Positions 32,601 to 44,200 of a DNA stretch of 48,927 bases are shown one piece after another. The stretch is taken from contig JAFXUC010000041.1 in the NCBI GenBank assembly GCA_017535325.1, positions 1 through 48,927 of the forward strand. The letters are read 5' to 3'. This DNA is from Bacteroidales bacterium. GTDB taxonomy: Bacteria > Bacteroidota > Bacteroidia > Bacteroidales > UBA3824. A program made the position numbers and the translations under genes. Below the pieces are notes generated by a model. That model saw only the letters and a program-made list of their open reading frames with translations, ran no database searches and was not told the DNA's origin. The first letter of the stretch is position 1, and each line of letters begins with the position of its first letter.

Positions 32601-34945
32601 AAACTTAAAGAAGCCTCCGTACCATAATCAGTTGCAAGAGTTTTATCTACGCCGTTGACAACCGCTTTTAATGTCGCGGGTTGCGCATCGTTTGCGGGTA
32701 CTAATTCAACCGAAAGTGATCTTAACCAATCTTCGCCGACTTGTTCTTCAAACAGTGTGTTAACATAATCGTTAACATTTACTACCATACATCCGCCCAC
32801 AGTATAACTTGCATCCGAAACCGTGCTTGAAGTTACAATATACCAGTTTCCGCCCTCTTTTTCTGCCCAAACACCATGAGCGATGTCTTCGGAAAGTGTT
32901 TCAAGTTCTGCACTAACTTTTACTTTTGCATTCTGTCCGAGCGCAAAAGAATATTCGCCCATGACGGTAACATTTACTTCAACAAGTTCGTCAGTGCTGA
33001 CAAATTTATAAGTGCCGGGTAGTGCGGCGGCACTGGCTTGCGCGTTGAATTTGCCGTTGCTCACTTGAACCGAAACCAAGTTCTTGCCCGATGCCGGAAC
33101 AGGATCTTGAAATGTAACATTATCAGGGTCAACGAAAGGAATCTCAAACGGATTGTCGGCAGAATTTTGTAAGATTTTTATGTCTGCGGTTTTGATTGGC
33201 TCCCAGGTCGGATAAAAATGCAGCGCACCGTCTGACTCCAACAAAGTCAGCGCAACATCATCCAATGTTTGGGTCTCAAAATCCCATGAAATTGGAAAAG
33301 TAAGGCTGGGATTCCAAGACATACATTTGAAACCGTCTTTTTCGGGGAAAGGTGCAGGCGTTATTAATGAATTGTATGCAACAGACGTTTCCGAAATCAC
33401 AGAAGTTTCATCATAATGGAATTTTACGGGATATTTCATCAATGTCCACTGCGCCTTATACTTTTTGTTGCCTTCATCCGCTGCAACCGTTACAAGAGTC
33501 GTAGTCGAAGACTCAAAAGTCGTAGAAGTCAACTGCCGTGTCCAACCTAAAAACTGATGTCCTGTTTTTGTGGGTTCGGGTAGTGTAGTTTCTTCGGCAG
33601 TTAGGTTTATCACATTACCGCCGGTTACCGTTCCGCCGTCAGGATTCAAGAACACTTTATAATTACCGGAAGTCAGATAGCCGGTGCTTAAAGTGTTGGC
33701 GTTGGTTTTGTCCTTTGACGAGCCAACCCATGCGCCGCCGTTACCGATAAGGGCAGGACAATCGTAGAACATATTATACGAATTTGATACTTGGTCAGTT
33801 TTCCAATCTTCACCAACCTTTATTGAAGTAAGATTATTACAATACATATACATTAATTCCATATAAATAACACTTTCCGTATTAAAACCGCTCAAATCAA
33901 GAGCAGTAATTTTTTTACAATCCCGAAACATACAATGCATATCCGTTACACTTCCGGTTTTGAAATTCTCTCCAAATTTGATATTAGTTAATTGAGAACA
34001 ATTAGCAAACATATAGCTCATATCGGTAACGCTTGAGGTATTAAAACCACTCAAATCTAATTCTCCGGTTAGGGATGAACATCCAGAAAACATAGACCCC
34101 ATATCCTTAACACTTCCAGTTTTAAAATTTTCTCCAAATTTGATATTCGTTAATTGTGAACAACCAGAAAACAAAGCCCCCATATAGATAACGTTTGAGG
34201 TATTAAACCCGCTCAAATCTAATTCTCCGGTTAGGGATGAACAAGAAGTGAACATATGACCCATATACGTTACACTTCCGGTTTTGAAATTCTCTCCAAA
34301 TTTGATATTAGTTAATTGAGGACAATCATAAAACATATAGCTCATCTCGGTAACGCTTGAGGTATTAAAACTGCTCAAATCTAATTCTCCGGTTAAGGCT
34401 GAACATTCAAAGAACATATAACTCATATCAGTAACACTTCCGGTTTTGAAATTCTCTCCAAACTTAATATTAGTTAATTTTGAACATTTATAAAACATGT
34501 GGCCCATATCGGTAACGCTTGAGGTATTAAAACCGCTTAAATCTAATTCTCCAGTTAAGGCTGAACATTCGCAGAACATGGCACCCATAAACTTAACATT
34601 TTCCGTATTGAGATAATTTTTCATTCCCGAAATAGAAGTCAACTTCTTCATTCCCCGAAACCAATTAGCACACGATGTTGGTTTGCAATTTGCAAACGAC
34701 GGGTCAAAAACAACGGTTGTAATATTTTCTCTTTCTGAATACCAACTTGGTTCCCCATTTGTTGTGTACAATGGCAACGTTCCATCTGGTTTTGAATCGT
34801 CGGATTTAAAAGTGAGCGTTTTGCCGTTGCCATCAAGATCTTCATTATCGGTAAGTTCTGCATATCCTACCTGCGCCTTAACATTATCAATGCAAAGCAA
34901 CATTACGATAAAAACCGTAATAATTTTAAAAAAGTTTTTTTCCAT
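29672..34945 (-). CDS. BspA-like (DUF285) T9SS-exported surface protein, 1757 aa
   Basis: A signal peptide (to about residue 24, NVKA) is followed by DUF285 leucine-rich-like repeats (about 75-400) of the form LDLSGFNTSSVTDMSYMFxxC. InlB/Listeria-Bacteroides beta repeats come next (YKVFLNPDGGT, then GHQFLGW near 425-470; more near 920-1050). Then come Ig-like domains, an MBG-like module (ITLSQTVYIYDGEEKFPEI), another Ig-like block with TAPEIFALADGH, and a C-terminal T9SS sorting domain (TYPNPAVSSQPVYIELKNF, ending VVVRGQKVLNFKILVE). Such proteins are moved across the outer membrane by the Por system and attached to the surface, where DUF285 regions bind host or matrix proteins in characterised BspA relatives. 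The last about 500 residues are duplicated in the 3643-residue neighbour. Confidence 0.92.
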   Translation of the reverse strand: MEKNFFKIITVFIVMLLCIDNVKAQVGYAELTDNEDLDGNGKTLTFKSDDSKPDGTLPLYTTNGEPSWYSERENITTVVFDPSFANCKPTSCANWFRGMKKLTSISGMKNYLNTENVKFMGAMFCECSALTGELDLSGFNTSSVTDMGHMFYKCSKLTNIKFGENFKTGSVTDMSYMFFECSALTGELDLSSFNTSSVTEMSYMFYDCPQLTNIKFGENFKTGSVTYMGHMFTSCSSLTGELDLSGFNTSNVIYMGALFSGCSQLTNIKFGENFKTGSVKDMGSMFSGCSSLTGELDLSGFNTSSVTDMSYMFANCSQLTNIKFGENFKTGSVTDMHCMFRDCKKITALDLSGFNTESVIYMELMYMYCNNLTSIKVGEDWKTDQVSNSYNMFYDCPALIGNGGAWVGSSKDKTNANTLSTGYLTSGNYKVFLNPDGGTVTGGNVINLTAEETTLPEPTKTGHQFLGWTRQLTSTTFESSTTTLVTVAADEGNKKYKAQWTLMKYPVKFHYDETSVISETSVAYNSLITPAPFPEKDGFKCMSWNPSLTFPISWDFETQTLDDVALTLLESDGALHFYPTWEPIKTADIKILQNSADNPFEIPFVDPDNVTFQDPVPASGKNLVSVQVSNGKFNAQASAAALPGTYKFVSTDELVEVNVTVMGEYSFALGQNAKVKVSAELETLSEDIAHGVWAEKEGGNWYIVTSSTVSDASYTVGGCMVVNVNDYVNTLFEEQVGEDWLRSLSVELVPANDAQPATLKAVVNGVDKTLATDYGTEASLSLELNDALTDDGERDVVVTLGRSSGDILSKTTHKVKIDGTDPQCPYISYLDKDGTTKTLDFGTDETDPPSLTIAVNTHHSYLANDNTGGSGVDWVYDESSPDNNKYNRLYTSPNPFSRVEVMRSKDLAGNTSPKCYLNLSRKELYDVTFTTAYGDAPASQRVFNGDKVSEPDDPTTTEPYDFQYWQTEDNNVYNFDNTVSSSLALTAVWEPKSFTASFYYDETSFISSLSVVYGSTLAPVDSPEKPQNRFLHWAVTKDGETSEVDFETFTMPAGDVSFYAQWEEKQTPPAIHAADGLVYNFAEQTLVAFESPLPEEITFSYKVDGGEYSEALPVGKDAKEYVVWYKSDETENYKPVSESSVAVTISPRPVTPDITLSQTVYIYDGEEKFPEILSVTFEGADLSSDYNEPVYNNNRNVGEATVMITSKTGSNYTFTQSVNFVIVADPFENFFDDTKWYNTDIALKTPENNYGWTLYVPNYIDNTVTKEGENNVKCQILNENDDIIAEESYLIKIDKTAPEIFALADGHNVENSQKYFLRSGAEFSAAAKDNLSGVETLEYSWDNEIFKQYDGKITLPYGKNTVYLRSKDVAGNQSETLKADFSVFEDSKFVLNNSDEITSDTIFYSSKKIHDISFEIDLNGNTIGSVVDSVGNPLNISVTGGVIKIDKNFLETLLPGINRLSVRINPLGDAGAWSQAFAGFDTQTMRINLDVRYAVASKEYSFVLQSDPAVKAFCQGDDVVMTMKFDDRYSDADYFSVETLGIDSGNLDEEIKFRIPVGALSGGNEKLPVKFFKDGYEFDDVLVFPSDYPLERNIKVYEDVLALDNSDGQFTDGKYKWYMDNVELSGVNTQFLDLTKYMTDGQRHVFFASVENVDGDRFRVCPDDSFVIEPFLKKKAAAVKTYPNPAVSSQPVYIELKNFAVEDFSETEILIYNQLGGLVQKVSEVEETTEVVLPSGFYSGVVVVRGQKVLNFKILVE
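33917..34564 (-). repeat. Four tandem 162-nt repeats in the BspA-like gene
   Basis: Four consecutive units of 54 residues (two 27-residue DUF285 repeats each) occupy residues 128-343. Each begins S(A/S)LTGELDLS and carries TNIKFGENFKTGSV in its second half. The DNA is nearly the same between copies, so the array is recent and could change copy number in frame. Confidence 0.8.
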
Positions 34946-34984
34946 ATATTGTAACGATGATTATGTACAAAAAATCTAAACGCA

Positions 34985-34992
34985 CAAAATTA
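34985..34992 (-). promoter_or_regulatory. -7 element of the 1757-aa surface protein gene
   Basis: TAATTTTG on the minus strand lies 39 nt before the ATG. No TTG is present at the expected -33 spacing. Confidence 0.5.
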
Positions 34993-35044
34993 TGAAAAAA
35001 AAGAATATGTTAAAAAAGTTTAATAAGGAAAAATTATAGAAAAA

Positions 35045-36607
35045 TTATTTCTCCACTTTCCAATCTGTTACAGTTCTGACGTTGTTTTCTGTTGAAATGT
35101 TGACACCGATTTTGACAACTTCTCTGCCGTCGTATTTGTACGGAATAGAATAGTTTTTGGAGTTGATTTGCGCCAAGGCATCTTCGGCAGTGCCGTCAAC
35201 TTTGAGTTCAAGTACAAAAATGTTTGTGGAGTTTTTGATTACAACATCGGTACGTCCGACGGCTGTGTTAACTTCTACCTCGGTATAAAATCCAAGCCAC
35301 GTAAACATCACATAAAGTATTGTCTGAAAATGTTTTTCTTCCTTGTTGTTTAGGATATTTGGAATTTCTGACAAAAAGTCTTTCAAGTATGTAAACGCCT
35401 CGTCAATTTGTCCGGCTTTAAGGGCGGCATAAAATTGCTGCATTGAGATTTTTCCCGATGAAATATTCCTTGGGAAATAATATTTCATCATATTCTGCAT
35501 CATACCCACACGGACTTCATTGTTAGGATAATCCAAAACGTATGTATTCCATTGCGGGTCAAAATCTTTGATTGTCAAATAACCTGCCTGATAGAGAATA
35601 GGCCAAAGACTGTCGTAATCTTCGGGCGAAACATCAAAATCGTCTGCAAACAATGTTTTAGGCGCAAGTCTCTTGATGTCAGCGTTGTGGCGTTTCAAAT
35701 GGTCGATGATATACGATGATGTTGCAGTGCCAAACCAATGATTGTTGAGTTCACCCTCGGCAAAGGCATTCAAAATGCTTGTAGGATTGAACATTGCTGG
35801 CGAAAATTTGCTAAAATGGTAACAGTCATACTGATATACCAACTGCTCCATCATTTTTTCGTAAGTACAGTGGTGTTTTTCCGCCAAAACTTCGATGTCG
35901 TCGTGAAAATAATTTTCAAGTTCTTCGTGAGTAATGCCGCAGATGTCGGAAAACTTATCCCACATCGAAATTTTTTCAAGGTTGTTTATGGTAGAAAAAA
36001 TTGACACCTGCGAAAATTTTGATATGCCGGTTATGAAAACAAACCGCTCGTCTTTTTCCAAAACTTTCAGTTGCTGATAAATTTCTTGAAGTTTTGGCTT
36101 TACTTCTTTAAGTTTTCCGTCATAAAGATGCGCATTAAGCGGTGCGTCATATTCGTCGATAAGCACAACAACGTTTTTGCCTGTTTGCGCCTTGGCAGTC
36201 TTTATAAGGTTATAAAAACGCGCTCCGTTACTGAGTTTGTCATTAATTGCGATTGAATATTTTTTTTCATATTCTTCAAGTTGAATTCCTATCGACGATG
36301 ACATTTTGTCTATTTCCATATCCTTTACCGCCGACATATCAAGTTGAATAACAGGATATTGTATCCAATCTTTCTCATATTCCGAGATTTTCAACCCCTT
36401 GAAAAGTTCTTTCTTTCCCTCAAAATACGCGCACAACGTATTTACCAACAACGATTTGCCAAACCGTCTCGGTCGTGAAAGAAACACAAACTTTCTGTCG
36501 CCAATCATTTCATACATTCTTTCGGTTTTGTCAACATATAAAAAACCTTCGCTGATGATTGACTCAAAATCTGCCCTGCCGGTAGGATATTTATGAGGTG
36601 TTGCCAT
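35045..36607 (-). CDS. AAA-ATPase-like protein with PD-(D/E)XK nuclease fold
   Basis: This 520-residue protein has the AAA-ATPase_like P-loop SRPRRFGKSLL (K51), Walker B VVVLIDEYDAPL (D151/E152) and FVFITGISKFSQVSIFS. The C-terminal PDDEXK_9 core reads VGRTDVVIKN, then FVLELKVDG and DALAQINSKNY. It begins GFLYVDKTERMYEM, the usual N-terminus of this family. It is intact, unlike the window-edge paralogues, and more distant from them. It sits between two surface-protein genes on the same strand and has its own promoter. Function is unknown; members are numerous and variable between strains in gut anaerobes. Confidence 0.9.
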   Translation of the reverse strand: MATPHKYPTGRADFESIISEGFLYVDKTERMYEMIGDRKFVFLSRPRRFGKSLLVNTLCAYFEGKKELFKGLKISEYEKDWIQYPVIQLDMSAVKDMEIDKMSSSIGIQLEEYEKKYSIAINDKLSNGARFYNLIKTAKAQTGKNVVVLIDEYDAPLNAHLYDGKLKEVKPKLQEIYQQLKVLEKDERFVFITGISKFSQVSIFSTINNLEKISMWDKFSDICGITHEELENYFHDDIEVLAEKHHCTYEKMMEQLVYQYDCYHFSKFSPAMFNPTSILNAFAEGELNNHWFGTATSSYIIDHLKRHNADIKRLAPKTLFADDFDVSPEDYDSLWPILYQAGYLTIKDFDPQWNTYVLDYPNNEVRVGMMQNMMKYYFPRNISSGKISMQQFYAALKAGQIDEAFTYLKDFLSEIPNILNNKEEKHFQTILYVMFTWLGFYTEVEVNTAVGRTDVVIKNSTNIFVLELKVDGTAEDALAQINSKNYSIPYKYDGREVVKIGVNISTENNVRTVTDWKVEK

Positions 36608-36635
36608 AATTTTACAGTTTAAAAATGTTTTCGCG

Positions 36636-36643
36636 CAAAGATA
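36636..36643 (-). promoter_or_regulatory. -7 element of the 35045-36607 ATPase gene
   Basis: TATCTTTG on the minus strand lies 28 nt before the ATG, in the 66-nt gap after the giant surface-protein gene. No -33 TTG is seen at the usual spacing. Confidence 0.5.
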
Positions 36644-36673
36644 ATGATTTTTTCATTAAATCTGAAAAAAATC

Positions 36674-38270
36674 TTATTCCACCACAATTTTAAAATTCAG
36701 CACCTTCTGACCTCTTACAACCACTACTCCGCTGTAAAAGCCGGACGGCAAAACAACCGCTGTCCTCTCTCCTACCTCGGAAACTTTTTGCACCAAACCG
36801 CCAAGTTGGTTGTAAATCCAAATTTCTGAGTCCGAAAAATCTTCTTCCGCAAAATTTTTCAATTCGATATAAACCGGGTGACGGCTTACCGCAGGATTAG
36901 GATACGTTTTTACTTTTGCCGCCTGCCGCTTTGAAACAGAAGGCGTTACAACAAAATCCTCATCAGGACAGACTCTGAAACGGTTGCCGTCTTTGTCAAG
37001 GACTGAAACAGTAAAAACATGCTGTTCGTTGTCAAAAATTACTTTCGTCAAATCCAAAAACTGAGCATTCGCGCTGTCAATCTCCTTGTTGTCAATATAC
37101 CATTTATAACAACTGTCAACAAACTGACGGTCAAAATTGTCCAACGCCAAAACATCGTCATAAACCCTGAACGTGCGCTCAGAAGGATAGTTGGCAGAGA
37201 AAACAACCGAGTCTTCAAACACATAACCGTCTTTGTAAAACTCAATAGCCAATGACTCTTTGCCGCCTCTTAAACCATCAAACGGAACTTGAAAATTTAT
37301 GCCGCCGTCAGGTGTCTCTTTCTCAATGCCCAACAACTTAACCGTAATGAAATCAGCCGAAGAACAATCCTCGTCAAAATCAAAACTCATAACAACATTG
37401 TCGCCAGGACAGAAAATCTTGACGTCGGGGTCTGTCAACAACGCAAAATCATAACGCTTGTCGATGGTTACAATATATTTTACGTCAAGATTGATTGTCA
37501 TTGTCTCTGACTCAAAATCAGCAGGGTTGCCGCCGTCCCACGCACTTTTCTCGCCAAGCGGATTAATGCGGACATAGAGCGGAGAAATGCCCGGAGAAAG
37601 CGTTTCAAGATATTCTTTCTTGACAGTTATAACATTGTCAGAAAAATTAAACGAATTGCCCGAAGCGTCAGTTACCGAGCCGATTGTGTTGCCGTTGAGA
37701 TTTATCTCAAAACTCATGTCAGAAATATTTTTCGACGAATAAAAAATTGTGTCGGAAGTAATTTCGTCAGAGTTGTTCAAAGCGAATTTGCTGTCTTCAA
37801 AAACTGAAAAATCCGCTTTCAAGGTCTCAGTCTGATTTCCCGCAACGTCTTTTGAACGGACATAAACGCTGCTTTTACCATACGGAAGTGTGATTTTTTC
37901 GTCATACTGCTTAAAAATCTCGTTGTCCCAACTGTATTCAAGCGTTTCAACGCCGCTGAAATTGTCTTTCGCTGCGGCAGAAAATTCCGCACCGCTGCGC
38001 AAAAAGTAGTGTTTGGAATTTTCTAAACCATGACCGTCTGCCAAAACGAAAATTTCAGGCGCGGTTTTGTCAATTTTTATAAGATAACTTTCTTCGGCAA
38101 TGATGTTTTCTTCATCGTCAAGAATCTGACATTTGACATCGTTTTCGCCTTCTTGTGTAACGATGTTGTCGGTGTAGTCAGGAAGGCTCAAAATCCAGCC
38201 GTTGGAGTTTTCGGGAGTTTTTAAAGCGATGTCGGTATTGTACCATTTTGAATCATCAAAAAAGTTTTCA
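36674..38270 (-). repeat. C-terminal coding segment duplicated at 29672-31270
   Basis: The last about 530 codons of the giant gene (from ADPFENFFDD to the end) match the last 530 codons of the 1757-aa gene, with long stretches identical in both protein and DNA, continuing a few bases past the stop. Both copies have the same orientation and enclose the ATPase gene. Confidence 0.85.
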
Positions 38271-41200
38271 AACGGGTCGGCAACGGTAACAACAATATCA
38301 ACGATTGTGGATTTTATATGTGCGATGTCGCCTTTTTTTACGTTTTTAGATGTGGTAACACAGTAGCCGCCGTCCCGAAAAACAACAGAAATTTCCTTGT
38401 TGTCAGAAGAGAAATTAAGTCCGGTAGTTGAAACGGGGATTTTTACGACCGCCCTTTTTCCGACAAGATATTCAAACGGAATTGCATTTATAAAAAAGTT
38501 TACGCTTTTGCTAAACGTGTAGTTGCTGCCGCTTTTGTTTGTAATCGTAACGGTTGCCATACCGACATTGCGGTTGTTCTGATAGAGAGGTTCGCTGCAC
38601 TCGTCTAATAAGTCAATGCCGTCAAAAGCAACGGATATAATTTCAGGCGTTTTTTCCCCGCCGTCATAAACAACCTCGGTTTGAGAAAGCGTGATTTCAG
38701 GGGTAACGTGCCGGGGAGAAATGTTAAACGTTGTGCTTGATGTTACGCCGAGATAACTGGCTTTCAGCGTGTATTTTCCGACGGGTGTCAGAGCCAAATC
38801 CGTCAGAACAGGCTGTCCGTTTTCGTCGGTATAAAGTTTTTCGCAGTCGTCGGTAACGTCCAAGCCTTGGATTGTCGTAACTTTCGGATAAACAGGAAGT
38901 CCGTATTCAAAACCGCTTGCGTCAACCAAAAGTTTCATAACCTCATACTTAAAACTTACCGTCTTGCTGTCGTGGCAAAATCCGCCGTCGGAATAACCTG
39001 TTTCCTCTGGAAAACCGTCAATTTTTCTGTAAACAACCCATTTGAACTCATAATCACCAGTTTCAGTAAGCCCTGAAACCTCTGTTTCGTTGTTTGTAGA
39101 GTTTAGAATATTAACGGTAACGGGTGCGCTGACCGTTTCCCACCGTCCAAAAATATCACTGCCAACTATGCCGTAATCTGAAAGCGAACTTGCAGACAAT
39201 GCAACAGTAAAAGTACCGTCAAAAGTCGGGTCAACATCAGCAACCGTCGGAACAACTTTTATATTTTCAATTACATACTCCTCCGACACTGAGTTACATC
39301 TCTCACCTTCGGCATTGTAAACCGTCCACTGAATAGTATTTTCGCCGGGCTGCAATTTTTTTACCGTAGTTTGCTTGTTGGTGGACTCGTCAAAGGTTAC
39401 AAGCGTAGACGATGTACATATCCAATAACCATTAAAACCGCTTTCAGGAATTGTACCTTCAATGGAAGTTTCAGTACCGCAGATATAGTTCGACGCGGTA
39501 ATTGTCGGCTCATAACGGTTGTTGATAACGGCTACCGTTGTAGATGTATAGCAATACGGATCTTCAATAGATTTAACCGTCCATTCCAATAATTCAGTCG
39601 ACACCATTAACCCATTACTTGGAAAACTATATTGTGCATTACTGATGTCTGTTGCGCCGACAAATGCGCCTTCAGCAGCAGAAAAAGATTTACTCCATTC
39701 GCCGGTAGTGTTTTCTGGTAATATTCCAGACAAAGTAACTGGATCTTCTCCACAGGCATAATAAACAGGCTGTTCGGTTTCTGCTTTTGGCTTGATATTG
39801 GTAACCGTTACCTCATCAAAATCAGTACATCCGTTTTCTGTAACCGTCCATTTCAAAACCGCACTTTCATTAGAGCCGAGGTCAAACTTCACGGTATTAG
39901 TAGTACTTGCTCCAACAATAAGTCCAACAGGCGAAGAAGTCCATTCACCTGTCCATTCACCTGTCGGAGGAATTCCATACACTGTACCTTCTTGTCCGCA
40001 ATTTGAGTATTGAGAATTTTTTTCTTCTTTTAACCAATCAGCATAAACAGTAAAACCGTTTGCCGTGATTTTAACATCATCATAATCAGAACACCCCTCT
40101 TGTCCGTAATAATCAGCTGTCTTGACATGCCATTGAAACGTATTTGCAATATATTCAGACAAACCTGTTACTTTTGTAACGTTATTAGTTGAATTTACAA
40201 AATTTTCAAAACTACCACCTATTATCAGCCAATATCCAGTCCATCCTTCTTCTAATTCGCTTGCATGAAGTTCATATTCATCGGTACAAGTAAAATCGTC
40301 CTCGCCCGCATCAGCAGTTACAGCACCGTTGTTAATAGTAACGGTTTCCGTAACCTCTCCGCAGCCAAAACCTTCAACATGCCATGTGAATACGGTTTCA
40401 CCATGCGGCAAATAGGAAACGTTTACGGCATACGCAGAATTAGAAATGCCTTCGTAGCGTGCTTCATATTTTATAACGGCATCATTATCAGAAGTCCACC
40501 AACCTTTAATAATGTTTGTACCGTCATCGTATATACTAACGTCATTTGCCAACAACCCGTCAAAATTATCAACACAAATTAGTTTATTTTTCTTGTCTGG
40601 ATAACCGATTTTTGCCTCGATTTGATGATTCGTTACATATACTATTTGGTCATCGGAAGCGCACTCGTCATAAGTTCTTTCTCCGTCTGTAACTGAAACT
40701 TTATGCACAAGACTCCAAGTAAAGATTGCTGAGTATCCATTGGGGATTCCTTGAAAAGTTGGTCTAACCTCTGATGTTGTCTGTTCAACTATATCAGAAT
40801 TAAACGAACCTGGTGCATCGGTAGACCACACACCGGCATAGTTTTCTGCATCAGCAGAAGGAATATATCCCGAAAGTGTTACACTACCATTGCAAGCATA
40901 CATAGGAACAAAATCCGGTATTTCCGCCTTTTCATTGTAAATTGTTATTTCGTCAGAGCCAGAATTTGTGCCGTCGGTTATAGTCCATTTCAAAGTAACG
41001 CCGGTATTCGGAATATTTTTTACCGTGGCTGACGGGTTGTGAATGTCGGAAGCAGCAATATAATCTTCCGCTGACGAATTGTCGCCAAGTGTCCAACGAC
41101 CTTCAACACCTGAAATAGTAGTTTCATTTGCGCTCATCTGAAATTCGCTACCGCAAATGTGAATTTCGTCAAGATTACCAGAGGGTTTGCCGCGAAAACG

Positions 41201-44200
41201 AGTGTCAGCAATAGCGGTAACGTCAACCGCCCAATTCATTTGATAAATTCTGTTTCCAATATCACCAGCTGCGATTATTAAATTTGCAGACGATTCGCCG
41301 ATTTGTGTGCCGCTTGCCGAAACACGCGTCCAATATTCAAAATTATAACCCTCTCTTTCGGGATTGTTTATCGAAACAGCAGCCGCACCGCTAAACGTTG
41401 ACGGAGTGTGTGCGTGATAAGTTTTTGGATTTTCATCAGCCCATTGATAGAAAATTTTGTAATCGCCTGAGGTTAAATATCCGCTCTCGCCCGCATGAGC
41501 GTAAGTTTTGTCAACGGTTTCTCCTACGGTTGAACCGTCGTTACCGATAAGTTCCGGGCAATTATTAAACATATATCTATCTGTCTCAACTTCGTCGGCT
41601 TTCCATTTTTCACTTATCAAAATAGTTGTAAGGTTGCTGCACCCCGCAAACATAAATTCCATAGACTCAACATTTTTGGTGTTGAATGCGCTTAAATCAA
41701 GGGTGGTAAGTTTTTGGCAATTGAAGAACATTGCCGACATATCCGTAACTATATCCGTCTTGAATCCGCTTAAATCAAGAGAAGTAAGGTTTTCACAATC
41801 CCTGAACATCCAATTAATATTATTAACCTTTTCGGTGTTAAACCCACTTACATCAATAGTAGTAAGTTTGCTACACCACGCAAACATATCCTCCATATTT
41901 GTAACCTCAGAGGTATTGAGATATTCTTTCATGCCGACAATTTCGGTTAAGTTTGTCATATTATCAAACCAATAATAACACGAAGTCGGGCGGGCATCTT
42001 TGAACGATTCGTCAAAAATTACTTTGATGATATTTTCTGCATCATGCGACCATGCCGGAATAGTTTCGCCTTCGTTCAAATCATACGCGCCTGTTTCGGG
42101 TTTGTCTGCATCATATTTGAAAGTTAGCGTTTTGCCGGTAGAATTTTCTGAAATGACAGCATACGGCACTGCCCAGTGCATTTTATAAATTCTGTTACCG
42201 ACTTCACCCGCTGCGATTTCCAACGTCGCTGACGAAGAGCCGATTTGTTCACCACTTGCGGAAACCCTTGTCCAATACAAAAATTTATAACCTTCTCTTG
42301 TAGGATTGTCAATAGTAACATTAGTAGTGCCGCTAAACGTTGACGGTGTATATGCTTGGTATGCGCCAGTTTCATCGTCTGCCCATTTATAGAAAATCTT
42401 GTAATCGTCTTTTGTGAGATAACCGCCAGCGTCGGCGTGGGCGTTGGTTTTGTCAACTTTGGTAGCATCGTATGTCGTTCCGTCGTTGCCGATAATTTCG
42501 TTACAGTTCACAAACATATTCTGTGAGGAAGTAACTGACGAAATGTTCTCTTGTGTCCAATCTTGACCTACAAGTATCGTTGTAAGTTGTTTACACTCGG
42601 AGAACATGCCGCTCATATTCTCAACATTTTTCGGATTAAAATTTCGGATATTAACTCGTGTCAAAGTACTGCAATTAGTGAATGTAAATTGCATAGTCTC
42701 CACTAAATCCGTATTAAAACTGCTTAAATCAAGAGTTATTAGTTTTATGCAATCATAAAACATACTTCGCATAGATTTGAGGTTTCTTGTGTCGAAATGA
42801 CTCAAATCAATACTTTCAAGATTTCTGCATTTGTCAAACATTGACCGCATCGTTGTAACCTCAGAAGTGTTGAAATTTTCTATTCCGACAAATTCTTTAA
42901 GGTTTTCAAATTCTTTGAACCAACAATAGCACGAAGTCGGTCGTGCCTCAGCAAATGAAGCATCAAAAACGACCTTTGTAATATTTTTTCTGTTATCATA
43001 CCAACCCGGATTAGTAGTTTCTCCGTCATACAATTCATACGCCCCGTCAGGTTTATCACCATATTTAAAAGTCAGCGTTTTGTTGTCGGAAGATAGTTCT
43101 GCATACGGTTGTGGCACTCTCCAATGCATAACATAAATTTTGTTTCCTAAATCGCCGGCAGAAATTGTCAAATTTGTTGACGACTCGCCGATTTGTGTAC
43201 CATTTGCCGAAACTTGTGTCCAATACAAAAAGGGATACTCCCTGTCATCAGGGTTGTTTATTGTAACGGCAGTCGCGCCGTTAAAAGTTGACGGAGTGTA
43301 TTGCGTCTGATATGCGCCCGTTTTGTCGTCAGCCCATTTATAAAAAATCTTATAATCGTCTTTTGTTAAGTAGCCGTCTGCGTTGGCATTGGCGTGGGTG
43401 TAGTCTACAGTAGAGACTCGTGCGCCGTAGTTGCCGATAAGGTCAGAACAATAACGAAACATACCATCACTTGCTGTAACACTTTCTACACTCCACTTAT
43501 CGCTTACTAATATCGTTTTAAGGTTGCTGCAACTCGTAAACATATCCGTCATCTTTTCAACAATTTTGGTATCGAAATTCCTAATATCAAGGACGTTAAG
43601 ATTTTCACAGCCATAAAACATAAACTGCATATCCTTAACTTTTTCGGTATTGAAATTGCTTAAATCAAGAGTTTTTAGGTTTGTACAACCGTAAAACATC
43701 ATCTGCATATTCGTAACCTCTTCCGTATTCAAATACTGTAAGCCCGTTATTGTTTCTAATTTATTAAATCCCTGAAACCACTGTATGCAATTAGTCGGTC
43801 TTGCGTATTGAAAACTCTCCTCAAAAACAACTTTTGTGACTGTTTGATTATTGCTTGACCATTTGCTCCAAAGCAATGGTGTATACGCTCCGTCGGGTAT
43901 ACTCTCTCCGCATTTGAAAGTAAGGGTTTTGCTGTCGTCTGAAAGTACCACATAAGGCTTCATGACAGCCCAATGTGCCTTATACCATCTGTTACCATCG
44001 TTTTCGGCAACCGTTACATTGGTAGATGTTGAAGACTCATAAGTAGCAGAAGTCAACTGACGTACCCAGCCTAAAAACTGATGTCCAGATTTTGTAGGTT
44101 CGGGCAAGGTAACCTCTGATGTTACATTTATCACATTACCGCCCGTAAGTGTTCCGCCGTCAGGATCCAAGAAAACTTTATAATTATCGGAGGTAAGATA

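Noticed and set aside
41508..41975. Serine/leucine-rich plus-strand frames opposite the giant surface-protein gene
   Set aside because: They recur with the DUF285 repeats on the other strand and reflect the repeat composition, not separate genes.
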